This document shows, piece by piece, positions 8,783 through 16,012 of a stretch of 64,000 nt of DNA. Position 1 is the stretch's first letter, and every line of letters starts with the position of its first letter. Origin of the DNA: Sphingopyxis panaciterrae (GTDB lineage Bacteria > Pseudomonadota > Alphaproteobacteria > Sphingomonadales > Sphingomonadaceae). The stretch spans positions 62,001-126,000 of the forward strand of contig NZ_JAASQN010000009.1 in the NCBI RefSeq assembly GCF_011762125.1, in the 5' to 3' direction. A model generated the notes under the pieces. It saw only the letters and a program-made list of their open reading frames with translations. It was not told the DNA's origin and did no database searches. Both the position numbers and the translations under genes were made by a program.

Positions 8783-8875
8783 GTCACCCCGGACTTGATC
8801 CGGGGTCCCGCTTGACGTCGACAACTGCCGGATGCCCCAAGAAGCGGGATCCCGGGTCAAGCCCGGGATGACGAA
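8783..8875. repeat. CCCCGGACTTGATCCGGGG palindromic repeat, full copy
   Basis: A two-arm repeat. The left arm TCACCCCGGACTTGATCCGG, followed by GGTCCCGCTT, is complementary to the right arm (AAGCGGGATCCCGGG and TCAAGCCCGGGATGACGA). Each arm is also internally palindromic, so a cruciform or branched RNA can form. It occupies the space between the HNH nuclease gene and the YbaY-type gene and encodes nothing. Confidence 0.8.
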
Positions 8876-8900
8876 GAAGGGTAGGAAGCGGCCGGATGCA

Positions 8901-9467
8901 TCACCCTTCCAGCTCGACATCCCAGTATAACCAGTCGATCCAGCTCGTATGCAGATATCCCGGCGGGAAGGCGCGGCCATTGTCCTGGAGCTGCCAGCTC
9001 GTCGGGCGCCAAGGCTGGCGACAGAGCGGCATCCGCGCCTGTTGCGGCGTCCGGCCACCCTTTTTGAGGTTGCACGGCGCACAGGCGGTCGCGACATTTT
9101 CCCACGTCGTCCGCCCGCCGAGCCGGCGCGGCACCACATGATCGAAGGTCAGGTCCTTCCCCGACCCGCAATATTGGCATTCGAAGCGGTCGCGCAGGAA
9201 CAGGTTGAAGCGCGTGAACGCCGGATGCTCGGACGGCTTCACATATTGGCGCAGCGCAATGACGCTGGGGATCGGCATCGTCCGCGTCGGCGAATGAATC
9301 TCGCGCTCGTAATTTTCGACGATGGTGACGCGGTCGAGGAACACCGCCTTGACCGCGGTCTGCCACGGCCACAGGCTCAAGGGATAATAGCTCAGCGGCG
9401 TATAATCTGCGTTGAGGACGAGGGCCGGACAGCTATCGGGATGCCGGGCAAGATCGGGATGGAACAT
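8901..9467 (-). CDS. HNH endonuclease family protein
   Basis: A 188-residue protein. The HNH/zinc core is visible as FECQYCG, then DHVVPRRLGG, then WENVATACAPCNLKKG: two CxxC pairs around the His-Asn catalytic unit. The N-terminal half (LNADYTPLSYYPLSLWPWQT) matches the stand-alone HNH proteins common in many bacteria, which are not tied to restriction or mobile elements. The cell role of these proteins is poorly known. It is divergent from gluQ, with 169 bases between the two starts that must hold both promoters. Confidence 0.9.
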   Translation of the reverse strand: MFHPDLARHPDSCPALVLNADYTPLSYYPLSLWPWQTAVKAVFLDRVTIVENYEREIHSPTRTMPIPSVIALRQYVKPSEHPAFTRFNLFLRDRFECQYCGSGKDLTFDHVVPRRLGGRTTWENVATACAPCNLKKGGRTPQQARMPLCRQPWRPTSWQLQDNGRAFPPGYLHTSWIDWLYWDVELEG

Positions 9468-9636
9468 GGCTTGGTAACGCTGCCCCCTTTACTCGCGGGA
9501 TGGCGCGCCACTGCCGTTCCTGCATGACACCATCATTACATGCCGCATCAGATTCTGACGTCAAGGGGCTTGTGCCCGCAAGATATGGAATGATTGCCTT
9601 TGACTCGGCACAGCATATGGATTCAAGGCGCTAAAG

Positions 9637-10500
9637 ATGTTGACCCGTTTCGCCCCCAGCCCGACCGGCGATCTTCACCTCGGTCACGCCTATAGCGCCG
9701 TGCTCGCGCATGCCGCTGCACGCGACGCCGGCGGGCGTTTCCTGATCCGCATCGACGATATCGACGGCAGCCGCTCGCGCGAGGAATTTATCGGCGCCTC
9801 GCTCGCCGATCTCGCGTGGCTCGGGATCGACTGGGACGGCGATCCGGTCCGCCAGTCGGCGCGGCTCGGCACCTATGCCGCGGCGCTCGATGATCTGCGT
9901 GCCCGCAGCCTCGTCTACCCGTGCTTCTGCACCCGCGCCGACATCGCCGCGAGCCTCGCGGCGCCGCACGGCGCCCCGGACGGATCGGCCGGCGCGCGCT
10001 ATCCCGGCACCTGCCGCGGTCTCGGCGAAGCGGAACGCGAACGGCGGCGCGCCGCCGAGCCGCATTGCTGGCGCCTCGATATCGAACGCGCCGCCGCGCG
10101 CGCCGGGCCGCTCGTCTGGGAGGAACAGGGGCAGGGCGCGCGCACCGCCAATCCGCTGGCGCATGGCGACATCGTGCTCGCGCGCAAGGATGCCCCGGCC
10201 AGCTATCATCTCGCGAGCACGCTCGACGATGCCGCAATGGGGGTGACGCATGTCGTGCGCGGCGCCGACCTCATCGCCTCGACCGATGTCCACCGCCTGC
10301 TCCAGGCGCTGCTCGGCCTGCCGACGCCGCTCTATCGCCACCACGCGCTCGTCTGCGGCGCCGACGGCAAACGGCTCGCGAAGCGCGATGCGGCGGCGTC
10401 GCTCGCCGGGCTGCGCGCGGCGGGGCAGGACGGCCGCGCGCTGGCCGCCGATTTGTGCGAAGCGCGGCTTCCCACTGGATATTTTCTGCAAATGCCCTAG
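9637..10500 (+). CDS. gluQ: glutamyl-Q tRNA(Asp) synthetase
   Basis: A 287-residue paralogue of glutamyl-tRNA synthetase truncated after the catalytic domain. The class I signatures are FAPSPTGDLHLGH (HIGH-type) at residues 5-17 and KRLAKRD (KMSKS-type) at about 247-253. A Cys/His zinc site is suggested by PCFCT and the later RYPGTCR. The lack of an anticodon-binding domain distinguishes it from GltX. Known reaction: it activates glutamate and attaches it to the queuosine in the anticodon of tRNA(Asp). A YhhQ-type queuosine-precursor transporter is encoded at 20244, consistent with queuosine metabolism. The ribosome binding site before 9637 is weak. Confidence 0.93.
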   Translation: MLTRFAPSPTGDLHLGHAYSAVLAHAAARDAGGRFLIRIDDIDGSRSREEFIGASLADLAWLGIDWDGDPVRQSARLGTYAAALDDLRARSLVYPCFCTRADIAASLAAPHGAPDGSAGARYPGTCRGLGEAERERRRAAEPHCWRLDIERAAARAGPLVWEEQGQGARTANPLAHGDIVLARKDAPASYHLASTLDDAAMGVTHVVRGADLIASTDVHRLLQALLGLPTPLYRHHALVCGADGKRLAKRDAAASLAGLRAAGQDGRALAADLCEARLPTGYFLQMP

Positions 10501-10509
10501 ATAGACGGC

Positions 10510-10734
10510 ATGCAAATCCTCCTCGTCCTCGCGGTGGTTGTCGCCGCCGGCTTCGTCCTCTTCTCGCTCGCGCGGGGGCTCTTCTATTTCTCGCAGGGGC
10601 ATCAGGCGGCGATCGACGGCAAGGTCGAGGAAAACCAGCTGCTCCAGAACCGGATGATGATGGCGCGCGTGAAGTGGCAGGCGATCACCGTCGTGCTGCT
10701 GATCCTGGTCGGCGCCTTCGCCGCGGGCGGCTAA
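10510..10734 (+). CDS. small twin-transmembrane protein, HIG1-like
   Basis: A 74-residue inner-membrane protein with two hydrophobic helices (about 3-23 and 55-72) joined by a polar loop. The second half, NRMMMARVKWQAITVVLLIL, resembles the HIG1/hypoxia-induced family, whose members assist cytochrome oxidase in some alphaproteobacteria. It starts 9 bases after gluQ and ends 90 bases before the cobalamin adenosyltransferase gene. The family assignment is by pattern only and needs a profile search. Confidence 0.75.
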   Translation: MQILLVLAVVVAAGFVLFSLARGLFYFSQGHQAAIDGKVEENQLLQNRMMMARVKWQAITVVLLILVGAFAAGG

Positions 10735-10749
10735 GCGGGGCCTTCTTCT

Positions 10750-10787
10750 TCCGTTCGTGTCGAGCGAAGTCGAGACACCCATCGACC
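10750..10787. repeat. half-copy of the GTTCGT palindromic repeat
   Basis: CCGTTCGTGTCGAGCGAAGT followed by CGAGACACCC resembles one arm of the repeat at 2556-2670, with an internal GTGTCGA/TCGAGACAC-like pairing. Only one side is present here, between the small membrane protein and the adenosyltransferase gene. Confidence 0.5.
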
Positions 10788-10824
10788 TGCCGCTCGCCCG
10801 GGCCTCAACTCCAGGTGCCTGCAA

Positions 10825-11406
10825 ATGGTCAAGCTCAACAAGATCTACACGCGGACCGGCGACGACGGCACCACCGGGCTCGTCGACGGCTCGCGCATCG
10901 CGAAATCGGCGCCGCTGATGGCGGCGATCGGCGACGTCGACGAAGCGAACAGCGCGATCGGGCTCGCCGCCGCCGCGCTCGATCCGGCCAGCGACGACGC
11001 GAAGATGCTGTCGCGCATCCAGAACGAGATGTTCGACCTCGGCGCCGACCTCGCGACCCCACCCGACATCCAGTTCGGCTTTGGTCCGCACGACATGGCG
11101 CTGCGCATCGTGCCCAGCCAGATCGCGCGGCTGGAGGATGAGATCGACCGGATGAACGACGGCCTCGACGCGCTCAAAAGCTTCATCCTGCCCGGCGGGA
11201 CCGAGGCGGCGGCGCGGCTTCACCTTGCGCGCGCGGTGACGCGCCGCGCCGAACGCGCCGCGGTCGCGGCGAATGCGGAACGCGACCTCAACCCGCTCGC
11301 GCTCACCTATCTCAACCGCTTGTCGGACCATCTCTTCGTGCTGACGCGGCATCTGAACGCCGCGGCGGGCGGCGACGTGCTGTGGAAGCCGGGCGCGACG
11401 CGCTGA
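10825..11406 (+). CDS. PduO-type ATP:cob(I)alamin adenosyltransferase
   Basis: A 193-residue enzyme that transfers the adenosyl group of ATP to cob(I)alamin to make adenosylcobalamin (coenzyme B12). YTRTGDDGTTGL at about residues 8-19 is the ATP-binding N-terminus of the PduO/MMAB type. FILPGG near 122 and the RRAER and NRLSD motifs form the rest of the active site. No other B12 gene is in the window and no cobalamin riboswitch was seen upstream, so it probably acts in B12 assimilation. It is followed by a GC-rich inverted repeat. Confidence 0.93.
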   Translation: MVKLNKIYTRTGDDGTTGLVDGSRIAKSAPLMAAIGDVDEANSAIGLAAAALDPASDDAKMLSRIQNEMFDLGADLATPPDIQFGFGPHDMALRIVPSQIARLEDEIDRMNDGLDALKSFILPGGTEAAARLHLARAVTRRAERAAVAANAERDLNPLALTYLNRLSDHLFVLTRHLNAAAGGDVLWKPGATR

Positions 11407-11411
11407 GATCA

Positions 11412-11501
11412 CGTCGCCCCCCGCGCAGGCGGGGGCCGCCATCGTTCTTACTCTTCCTTGGCGCGGAACCTCCAGCGGCCCCCGCCTGCGCGGGGGCGAC
11501 G
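11412..11501. repeat. GC-rich inverted repeat (CCCGCGCAGGCGGGGG family)
   Basis: GTCGCCCCCCGCGCAGGCGG at the left end is complementary to CCGCCTGCGCGGGGGCGAC at the right end, about 25 bases per arm with one or two mismatches. It follows the stop of the adenosyltransferase gene and may serve as its terminator. It is related to the repeats at 5438 and 20008. Confidence 0.75.
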
Positions 11502-11548
11502 AATGATGTTCCCTTAATGTTCTGGACATTCCGGCGCGGCCTGACCAT

Positions 11549-11572
11549 ATTCGGTTTCTCGCGAAACCGAAT
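11549..11572. promoter_or_regulatory. perfect palindrome in the egtB leader, candidate operator
   Basis: ATTCGGTTTC and GAAACCGAAT form a perfect 10-base inverted repeat around the loop TCGC. It ends 24 bases before the egtB start codon. It is less GC-rich than its surroundings and unlike the dispersed repeats, so a repressor or activator site for the ergothioneine genes is plausible. An mRNA hairpin is an alternative. Confidence 0.5.
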
Positions 11573-11596
11573 CGCACCTCGGGGAATTGTCTTACC

Positions 11597-12922
11597 ATGG
11601 CCAGCCGAACCGACGCTTCGCCCGCAACCGATACCGACCAGCTCGACGGCCTGATGCGGCGCTTCGCCGCGACGCGCCGCCTCTCGCTCGATCTCGTCGC
11701 GACGCTGTCGGACGCCGACGCGAGCGCGCAGTCGATGCCCGACGCCTCGCCCGCCAAATGGCATCTTGCGCACACGAGCTGGTTCTTCGAAACTTTCGTG
11801 CTGCGCGACCATCTGCCCGGTTATCGCCCGTTCGACGATCGTTATGCCTATCTTTTCAACAGCTATTATGACGCCGAAGGCCCGCGCCATGCGCGCCCGC
11901 AGCGCGGCCTGCTGACGCGGCCCTCGCTCGACGAGATTTGCGTCTGGCGCGCGCATGTCGATGCGGCGGTGCAAAGCGCGCTTCCCGATCTGCCCCCGGC
12001 GGCGCAGGCGCTCGTCGAGCTCGGCATTCATCATGAGCAGCAGCATCAGGAATTGCTCCTCACCGACGTGAAGCATCTTTTCGCGCAAAATCCGCTCGGC
12101 CCGGCGGTGTGGGATGCGGCGCCGGCGGGGCGCAAAGGTGCAATCGCGTGTGAAGTTGCGCAGTTTTCCGCCATTTCTCCATCCGCCGCCGCGCCGGGCG
12201 CGATGCGCTGGATCCGCGGCGCCGAAGGTGTCGTATCGATCGGCCATGACGGCGACGGTTTTGCATTTGACTGTGAAGTTCCGCAGTTTTCCGCGCTTTT
12301 GACCCCGCACGCGCTCGCCAGCCGCCCGGTCAGCAACGGCGAATGGCAGCAGTTCATCGACGATGGCGGCTACCACACCCCGTCGCTCTGGCTCAGCGAC
12401 GGCTGGGCGTGGGTGCGGGCCGAAGATATCGGGGCGCCGGCCTATTGGGACAGCGGGCGCCACTTCACCCTCTCGGGCTGGCGCGATATCGACCCCGCGG
12501 CGCCCGTGACGCATATCAGCTTCTACGAAGCCGATGCCTTCGCCAGCTGGGCGGGGGCGCGGTTGCCGACCGAGATCGAATGGGAAGCCGCGGCGGCCGC
12601 CTTCGATGCTGCGTCGGGCCAGCAACTGGACGGCGCGGATCCGGTCCATCCGGCGGCCGCTGAAGGCGACGACACGGGACTGCAACAGATGTTCGGCAGC
12701 GTATGGGAATGGACCGGCAGCGCCTATCGCCCCTATCCCGGATTTCGCGCCGCGCCCGGCGCGGTCGGCGAATATAATGGCAAGTTCATGAGCGGCCAGT
12801 TCGTGCTGCGCGGCGGCAGCTGCGCAACCCCGCGCGGCCATTGCCGTGCGTCCTACCGCAACTTCTTCTACCCCCACCAGCGCTGGCAATTCACCGGCGT
12901 GCGTTTAGCGAAAGATCTTTGA
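11597..12922 (+). CDS. egtB: ergothioneine biosynthesis sulfoxide synthase EgtB, with internal repeats
   Basis: A 441-residue non-heme iron enzyme. Known role: oxidative joining of hercynine to gamma-glutamylcysteine or cysteine, the sulfur-insertion step of ergothioneine synthesis. The N-terminal DinB-like half holds the three iron ligands, His59 in WHLAHTSWFFE and His146/His150 in HHEQQHQE. The C-terminal half is an FGE/sulfatase-modifying fold (VSNGEWQQFI, GGYHTPSLWLSDGW, VWEWTGSAY, RGGSCATPRGH). Odd feature: an almost identical 23-bp sequence occurs twice in frame, encoding CEVAQFSA at residues 185-192 and CEVPQFSA at 226-233. The second copy sits where EgtB proteins usually read NExPxH. 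Codons there (TGT, GTT, TTT) are unlike the rest of the gene. egtD follows after one base. Confidence 0.93.
   Translation: MASRTDASPATDTDQLDGLMRRFAATRRLSLDLVATLSDADASAQSMPDASPAKWHLAHTSWFFETFVLRDHLPGYRPFDDRYAYLFNSYYDAEGPRHARPQRGLLTRPSLDEICVWRAHVDAAVQSALPDLPPAAQALVELGIHHEQQHQELLLTDVKHLFAQNPLGPAVWDAAPAGRKGAIACEVAQFSAISPSAAAPGAMRWIRGAEGVVSIGHDGDGFAFDCEVPQFSALLTPHALASRPVSNGEWQQFIDDGGYHTPSLWLSDGWAWVRAEDIGAPAYWDSGRHFTLSGWRDIDPAAPVTHISFYEADAFASWAGARLPTEIEWEAAAAAFDAASGQQLDGADPVHPAAAEGDDTGLQQMFGSVWEWTGSAYRPYPGFRAAPGAVGEYNGKFMSGQFVLRGGSCATPRGHCRASYRNFFYPHQRWQFTGVRLAKDL
12149..12171 (+). repeat. intragenic 23-bp repeat, copy 1 (egtB)
   Basis: TGTGAAGTTGCGCAGTTTTC plus CGC. It matches copy 2 (12272-12294) at 22 of 23 positions and lies exactly 123 bases (41 codons) before it, in the same reading frame. 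It encodes CEVAQFSA in the linker between the DinB-like and FGE-like halves. The following ATTTCTCCATCC is also poor in GC for this genome. Confidence 0.85.
12272..12294 (+). repeat. intragenic 23-bp repeat, copy 2 (egtB)
   Basis: TGTGAAGTTCCGCAGTTTTC plus CGC, in frame with copy 1. It encodes CEVPQFSA directly after GFAFD, at the place where homologues usually have an N-E-x-P-x-H motif. Glu and Pro are kept, but Asn and His are replaced. Confidence 0.85.
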
Positions 12923-12923
12923 T

Positions 12924-13910
12924 ATGGGTGTCGTACGTCAACTTCGGCAGATTTCCGCCGACGATGCGGGGGTCGACCTGGCCTTTCGCGCCGACGTCCA
13001 TGCCGGGCTTTCGCAGGGGCAGAAGGCGATTCCGGCGCGCTGGTTCTACGACGCGACCGGGTCGGCGTTGTTCGAGGATATCACCGCGCTCCCCGAATAT
13101 TATCCGACGCGCAGCGAAACCGATCTCCTGACCCGTCATGCCGCCGATATCGCGGCGGCGACCGGTCGCGGCCGCGCGGTGGTCGAACTCGGCTCGGGCA
13201 GCTCGACGAAGACGCCTTTGCTGCTCGATGCGATCGGCCCTGCGGCCTATGTGCCTGTCGACATCTCGGGCGATTTCCTGCGCGACAGCGCGCTCGCGCT
13301 CGCGGCGCGCTTTCCCGGCCTGCCGGTTTACCCGGTCGAGGCCGATTTCACCCAGCGCGTCGCGCTGCCGCGCGAAATCTGCCCGCTTCCAAAGCTTGGT
13401 TTCTTCCCTGGCTCGACGATCGGCAACATGGTCGCGCGCACCGCGATCGACCTGCTCCGTAACTGGCGCGAGGCGCTCGGCGACGAATCGCTGCTGCTGA
13501 TCGGCATCGACCGGATCAAGGATATCGCGGTGCTGACAAGCGCCTATGACGATCCCGCCGGGGTGACCGCGGCGTTCAATCTCAATCTGCTCGAACGCAT
13601 CAACCGCGAACTCGGCGGTGACATGGCGGTCGAAAACTTCGCGCATCGCGCGATCTGGGACGATGTTCACGCCCGGATCGAAATGCATCTCGTTGCGGCG
13701 TGCGACATGGACTTCACCGTCGATGGCCATCTCTATCACATGGCGAAGGGTGAAACGATCCACAGCGAGAACAGCCATAAATATGGCCCGCGCGACGCGA
13801 ACCTGCTGCTCCGCGCCGGCGGGTGGACCCCCATCGCGACCTGGGATGACGCCGATCCCGCTTTCGCGCTGATCCTGGCGAAGGCAACCGAGTTCCGCTC
13901 CGCTCCCTGA
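12924..13910 (+). CDS. egtD: L-histidine N(alpha)-methyltransferase EgtD
   Basis: A 328-residue SAM-dependent methyltransferase that trimethylates histidine to hercynine, the first step of ergothioneine synthesis. Visible family features are IPARWFYDATGSALFEDIT near the N-terminus, the SAM-binding VVELGSGSSTKT at about 74-85, LGFFPGSTIGN at about 157-167, and the C-terminal IHSENSHKY. The ATG at 12924 is one base after the egtB stop, so egtB and egtD form a two-gene operon. No egtA, egtC or egtE was seen nearby, so the cell may use cysteine or a promiscuous lyase. That last point is inference. Confidence 0.95.
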   Translation: MGVVRQLRQISADDAGVDLAFRADVHAGLSQGQKAIPARWFYDATGSALFEDITALPEYYPTRSETDLLTRHAADIAAATGRGRAVVELGSGSSTKTPLLLDAIGPAAYVPVDISGDFLRDSALALAARFPGLPVYPVEADFTQRVALPREICPLPKLGFFPGSTIGNMVARTAIDLLRNWREALGDESLLLIGIDRIKDIAVLTSAYDDPAGVTAAFNLNLLERINRELGGDMAVENFAHRAIWDDVHARIEMHLVAACDMDFTVDGHLYHMAKGETIHSENSHKYGPRDANLLLRAGGWTPIATWDDADPAFALILAKATEFRSAP

Positions 13911-13979
13911 TGCTCCACCCTTGACGCGCGTGCCTCAAGCCGTAGGGGCACAGGCAGAATTTCAGCGAAAGGGACAGCA

Positions 13980-14846
13980 ATGATCGTCGGCGTCATCGGG
14001 GCAGGGCAAATGGGCGCGGGGATCGCGCAGGTCGCGGCGGGCGCCGGGCATGATGTACTGCTTTCCGACATCGATCTGGCGCGCGCCGAAGCGGGCAAGG
14101 CGGGCATCGCCAAGGCGTTGGGGCGCCTGGTGACCAAGGAAAAGATGAGCCAAGATGACGCCGATGCGCTGCTGGGCCGTATCACGCCGGTCGCCGACCA
14201 CAGCGCCTTTGCCCCCGCCAACCTGGTGATCGAGGCGGCGACCGAGCGCGAGGAAATCAAGCGCGCGATCTTCGCCAGCGTCGGCCCGCATCTGTCGGAC
14301 ACCGCGATCCTGGCGACCAACACCAGCTCGATCCCGATCACCCGCCTCGCGCAGGCGGCGCATGATCCGGCACGCTTCATCGGGGTCCACTTCTTCAACC
14401 CGGTGGCGGTGATGGGCCTCATCGAACTGATCCGCGGTCTCGCGACCAGCGACGCGACGCTTGCGGCCGTCGAAGCATTCGGGCGCGGGCTCGGCAAGGA
14501 AATCGTCCATGCGAACGATGCGCCGGGCTTCATCGTCAACCGCGTCCTGATGCCGTTGATCAACGAGGCGGTGTTCGCATTGGGCGAAGGCGTCGCGACG
14601 ATGCAGGACATCGACGCCGGATGCCGGCTCGGCCTCAATCACCCGATGGGTCCGATCACGCTCGCCGACTTCATCGGCCTCGACACCTGCCTTGAAATCA
14701 TCCGCGTGCTCCATAATGGCACCGGCGATCCCAAATTCCGCCCGGCGCCGCTGCTGGTCAAATATGTCGAGGCCGGCTGGGTCGGGAAAAAGGCCGGGCG
14801 CGGCTTCTACGACTGGACCGGTCCCGAGCCGGTCCCGACGCGGTAA
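13980..14846 (+). CDS. 3-hydroxyacyl-CoA (3-hydroxybutyryl-CoA) dehydrogenase
   Basis: A 288-residue NAD-dependent dehydrogenase that oxidises 3-hydroxyacyl-CoA to 3-oxoacyl-CoA. GVIGAGQMGAGIAQ at residues 4-17 is the dinucleotide-binding loop. The catalytic His lies in GVHFFNPV (about 139-146), and NRVLMPLINEA begins the C-terminal dimerisation domain. GLNHPMGP and KKAGRGFYDW are typical of the short 3-hydroxybutyryl-CoA dehydrogenases. AAAGGGACAG precedes the ATG at a normal distance. It is a stand-alone monofunctional enzyme; use in beta-oxidation, polyhydroxybutyrate turnover or aromatic degradation cannot be decided here. Confidence 0.93.
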   Translation: MIVGVIGAGQMGAGIAQVAAGAGHDVLLSDIDLARAEAGKAGIAKALGRLVTKEKMSQDDADALLGRITPVADHSAFAPANLVIEAATEREEIKRAIFASVGPHLSDTAILATNTSSIPITRLAQAAHDPARFIGVHFFNPVAVMGLIELIRGLATSDATLAAVEAFGRGLGKEIVHANDAPGFIVNRVLMPLINEAVFALGEGVATMQDIDAGCRLGLNHPMGPITLADFIGLDTCLEIIRVLHNGTGDPKFRPAPLLVKYVEAGWVGKKAGRGFYDWTGPEPVPTR

Positions 14847-14942
14847 TCGAAAAAGCGGGCCCCCAACATTTTATGGCTGGACGATCGCCGCGCCGTTGCA
14901 CACGGTGGCGGCGGGGTCGAACGTCATCATCTGGGGGGTAAC

Positions 14943-15425
14943 ATGCGTTTGTTCATCGCGGCTGCGGCGGCAGCCTGGTTCGGCGTGGCTGCGCCGGTTC
15001 AGGCGCAGTCGGTCAGCATCAAGAATCCGGCCGCCTTCGTCGCGACGCTCAAGGCCATGGGTTATGCGCCGGGGGCGCTCAGCAAGATCGACACCTCGCC
15101 CGAGGTCGACATCACGGTCGACGGGTTCGGCACGACCCTGCGTCTCGTCGGCTGCACCGCGGGGGCGGACTGCAAATATATGACGCTTGTCGCGTCGTAC
15201 AGCGATGTGGTCAATCCGCCCGCCAGCTGGGTGCAGAAAATGAACGACGAGTTTGACCTGCTCCGCATCGGCATCAACGACAAGGGCCAGCTCTATATGT
15301 TCGGGGCCTATGTGATCGAAGGATTGCCGCAACGCGAGCTGGGGCGCATCTTCGATTATTGGGCGGCCGACACCTCGTCGATCGGCCAGGAAGCGGTCGA
15401 CGGCGGCCATACGGCGAAGAAATAG
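14943..15425 (+). CDS. exported YbjN-domain protein
   Basis: A 160-residue protein with a cleavable signal peptide (Ala-rich, ending in PVQAQ at about residue 22). The mature part, with LRLVGCTAGADCKYMTLVAS, WVQKMNDEFDLLRIGINDKG and LYMFGAYVIEG, follows the YbjN-type pattern, including the two Cys that may form a disulfide in the periplasm. The family has no firmly known biochemical role. The next gene, 69 bases on, also encodes a secreted protein, so they may form a unit. Confidence 0.75.
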   Translation: MRLFIAAAAAAWFGVAAPVQAQSVSIKNPAAFVATLKAMGYAPGALSKIDTSPEVDITVDGFGTTLRLVGCTAGADCKYMTLVASYSDVVNPPASWVQKMNDEFDLLRIGINDKGQLYMFGAYVIEGLPQRELGRIFDYWAADTSSIGQEAVDGGHTAKK

Positions 15426-15494
15426 GCGGGAGCCGTCCGCCGTTCCGCGCGTTGAAACGATGGGCCCGATGGCCGGCATCAACGGAGGCAAGAC

Positions 15495-15983
15495 ATGCGC
15501 AGCAAATTTTGGACAGGATTGGCGATCGCCGGCTTCGCGGTATCGTCGCCCGCCTATGCCCAGCAGGGCTCGCCCGACGCACCGACGATCAAGAAGACGG
15601 CCGATTCGGTGACCGAACCCTTCGATGGCAAGGAAGTGCCGCCGAAGCTGCTGGCGATCCAGGGTGACCCCTATTCGCTCGCCGGGCTTGGCAAATGCGC
15701 CGCGATCATCCGCGAGGTCGGCGAACTCAACGACGTGCTCGGCCCCGACGTCAACGAACAGGTCGACAAGAGCCGCGACAAGAAGCGCGAGGAAACCGCA
15801 GGGCGCGTCGCCGGGACGGTGGCGGGGTCGGTGATCCCCTTTGGCGGGCTGATCGGCGAAGTGACCGGCGCCAACGCCGAACGCCGCCGCTACGCCTTCG
15901 CCGTCTATGCCGGAACGGTGCGCCGCGGTTTCCTGAAGGGCGTCGGGCTGCAACGCGGCTGCAAGGCACCGGCGCGGCCCTGA
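15495..15983 (+). CDS. exported protein of unknown function
   Basis: A 162-residue protein with a signal peptide ending in SPAYAQ (about residue 23). The mature part is mostly charged. A Gly-rich hydrophobic stretch, AGRVAGTVAGSVIPFGGLIG (about 102-121), could insert in a membrane or form a glycine zipper. Cys residues lie near 62 and near the end (LQRGCKAP). I do not recognise the family. GGAGG at 15485-15489 supports the start at 15495. It ends 29 bases before the epoxide hydrolase gene. Confidence 0.75.
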   Translation: MRSKFWTGLAIAGFAVSSPAYAQQGSPDAPTIKKTADSVTEPFDGKEVPPKLLAIQGDPYSLAGLGKCAAIIREVGELNDVLGPDVNEQVDKSRDKKREETAGRVAGTVAGSVIPFGGLIGEVTGANAERRRYAFAVYAGTVRRGFLKGVGLQRGCKAPARP

Positions 15984-16012
15984 CCGTTAGGCTGCAGGAG
16001 GAGAGCGGGATT

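Noticed and set aside
10735..10824. Possible cobalamin riboswitch before the adenosyltransferase gene
   Set aside because: The gap is only 90 bases, holds a dispersed repeat fragment and has no B12-box-like sequence.
15695..16012. N-terminal extension of the epoxide hydrolase frame
   Set aside because: It overlaps the preceding exported-protein gene in another frame. The EHN domain starts at the ATG at 16013 with GGAGGAG before it.
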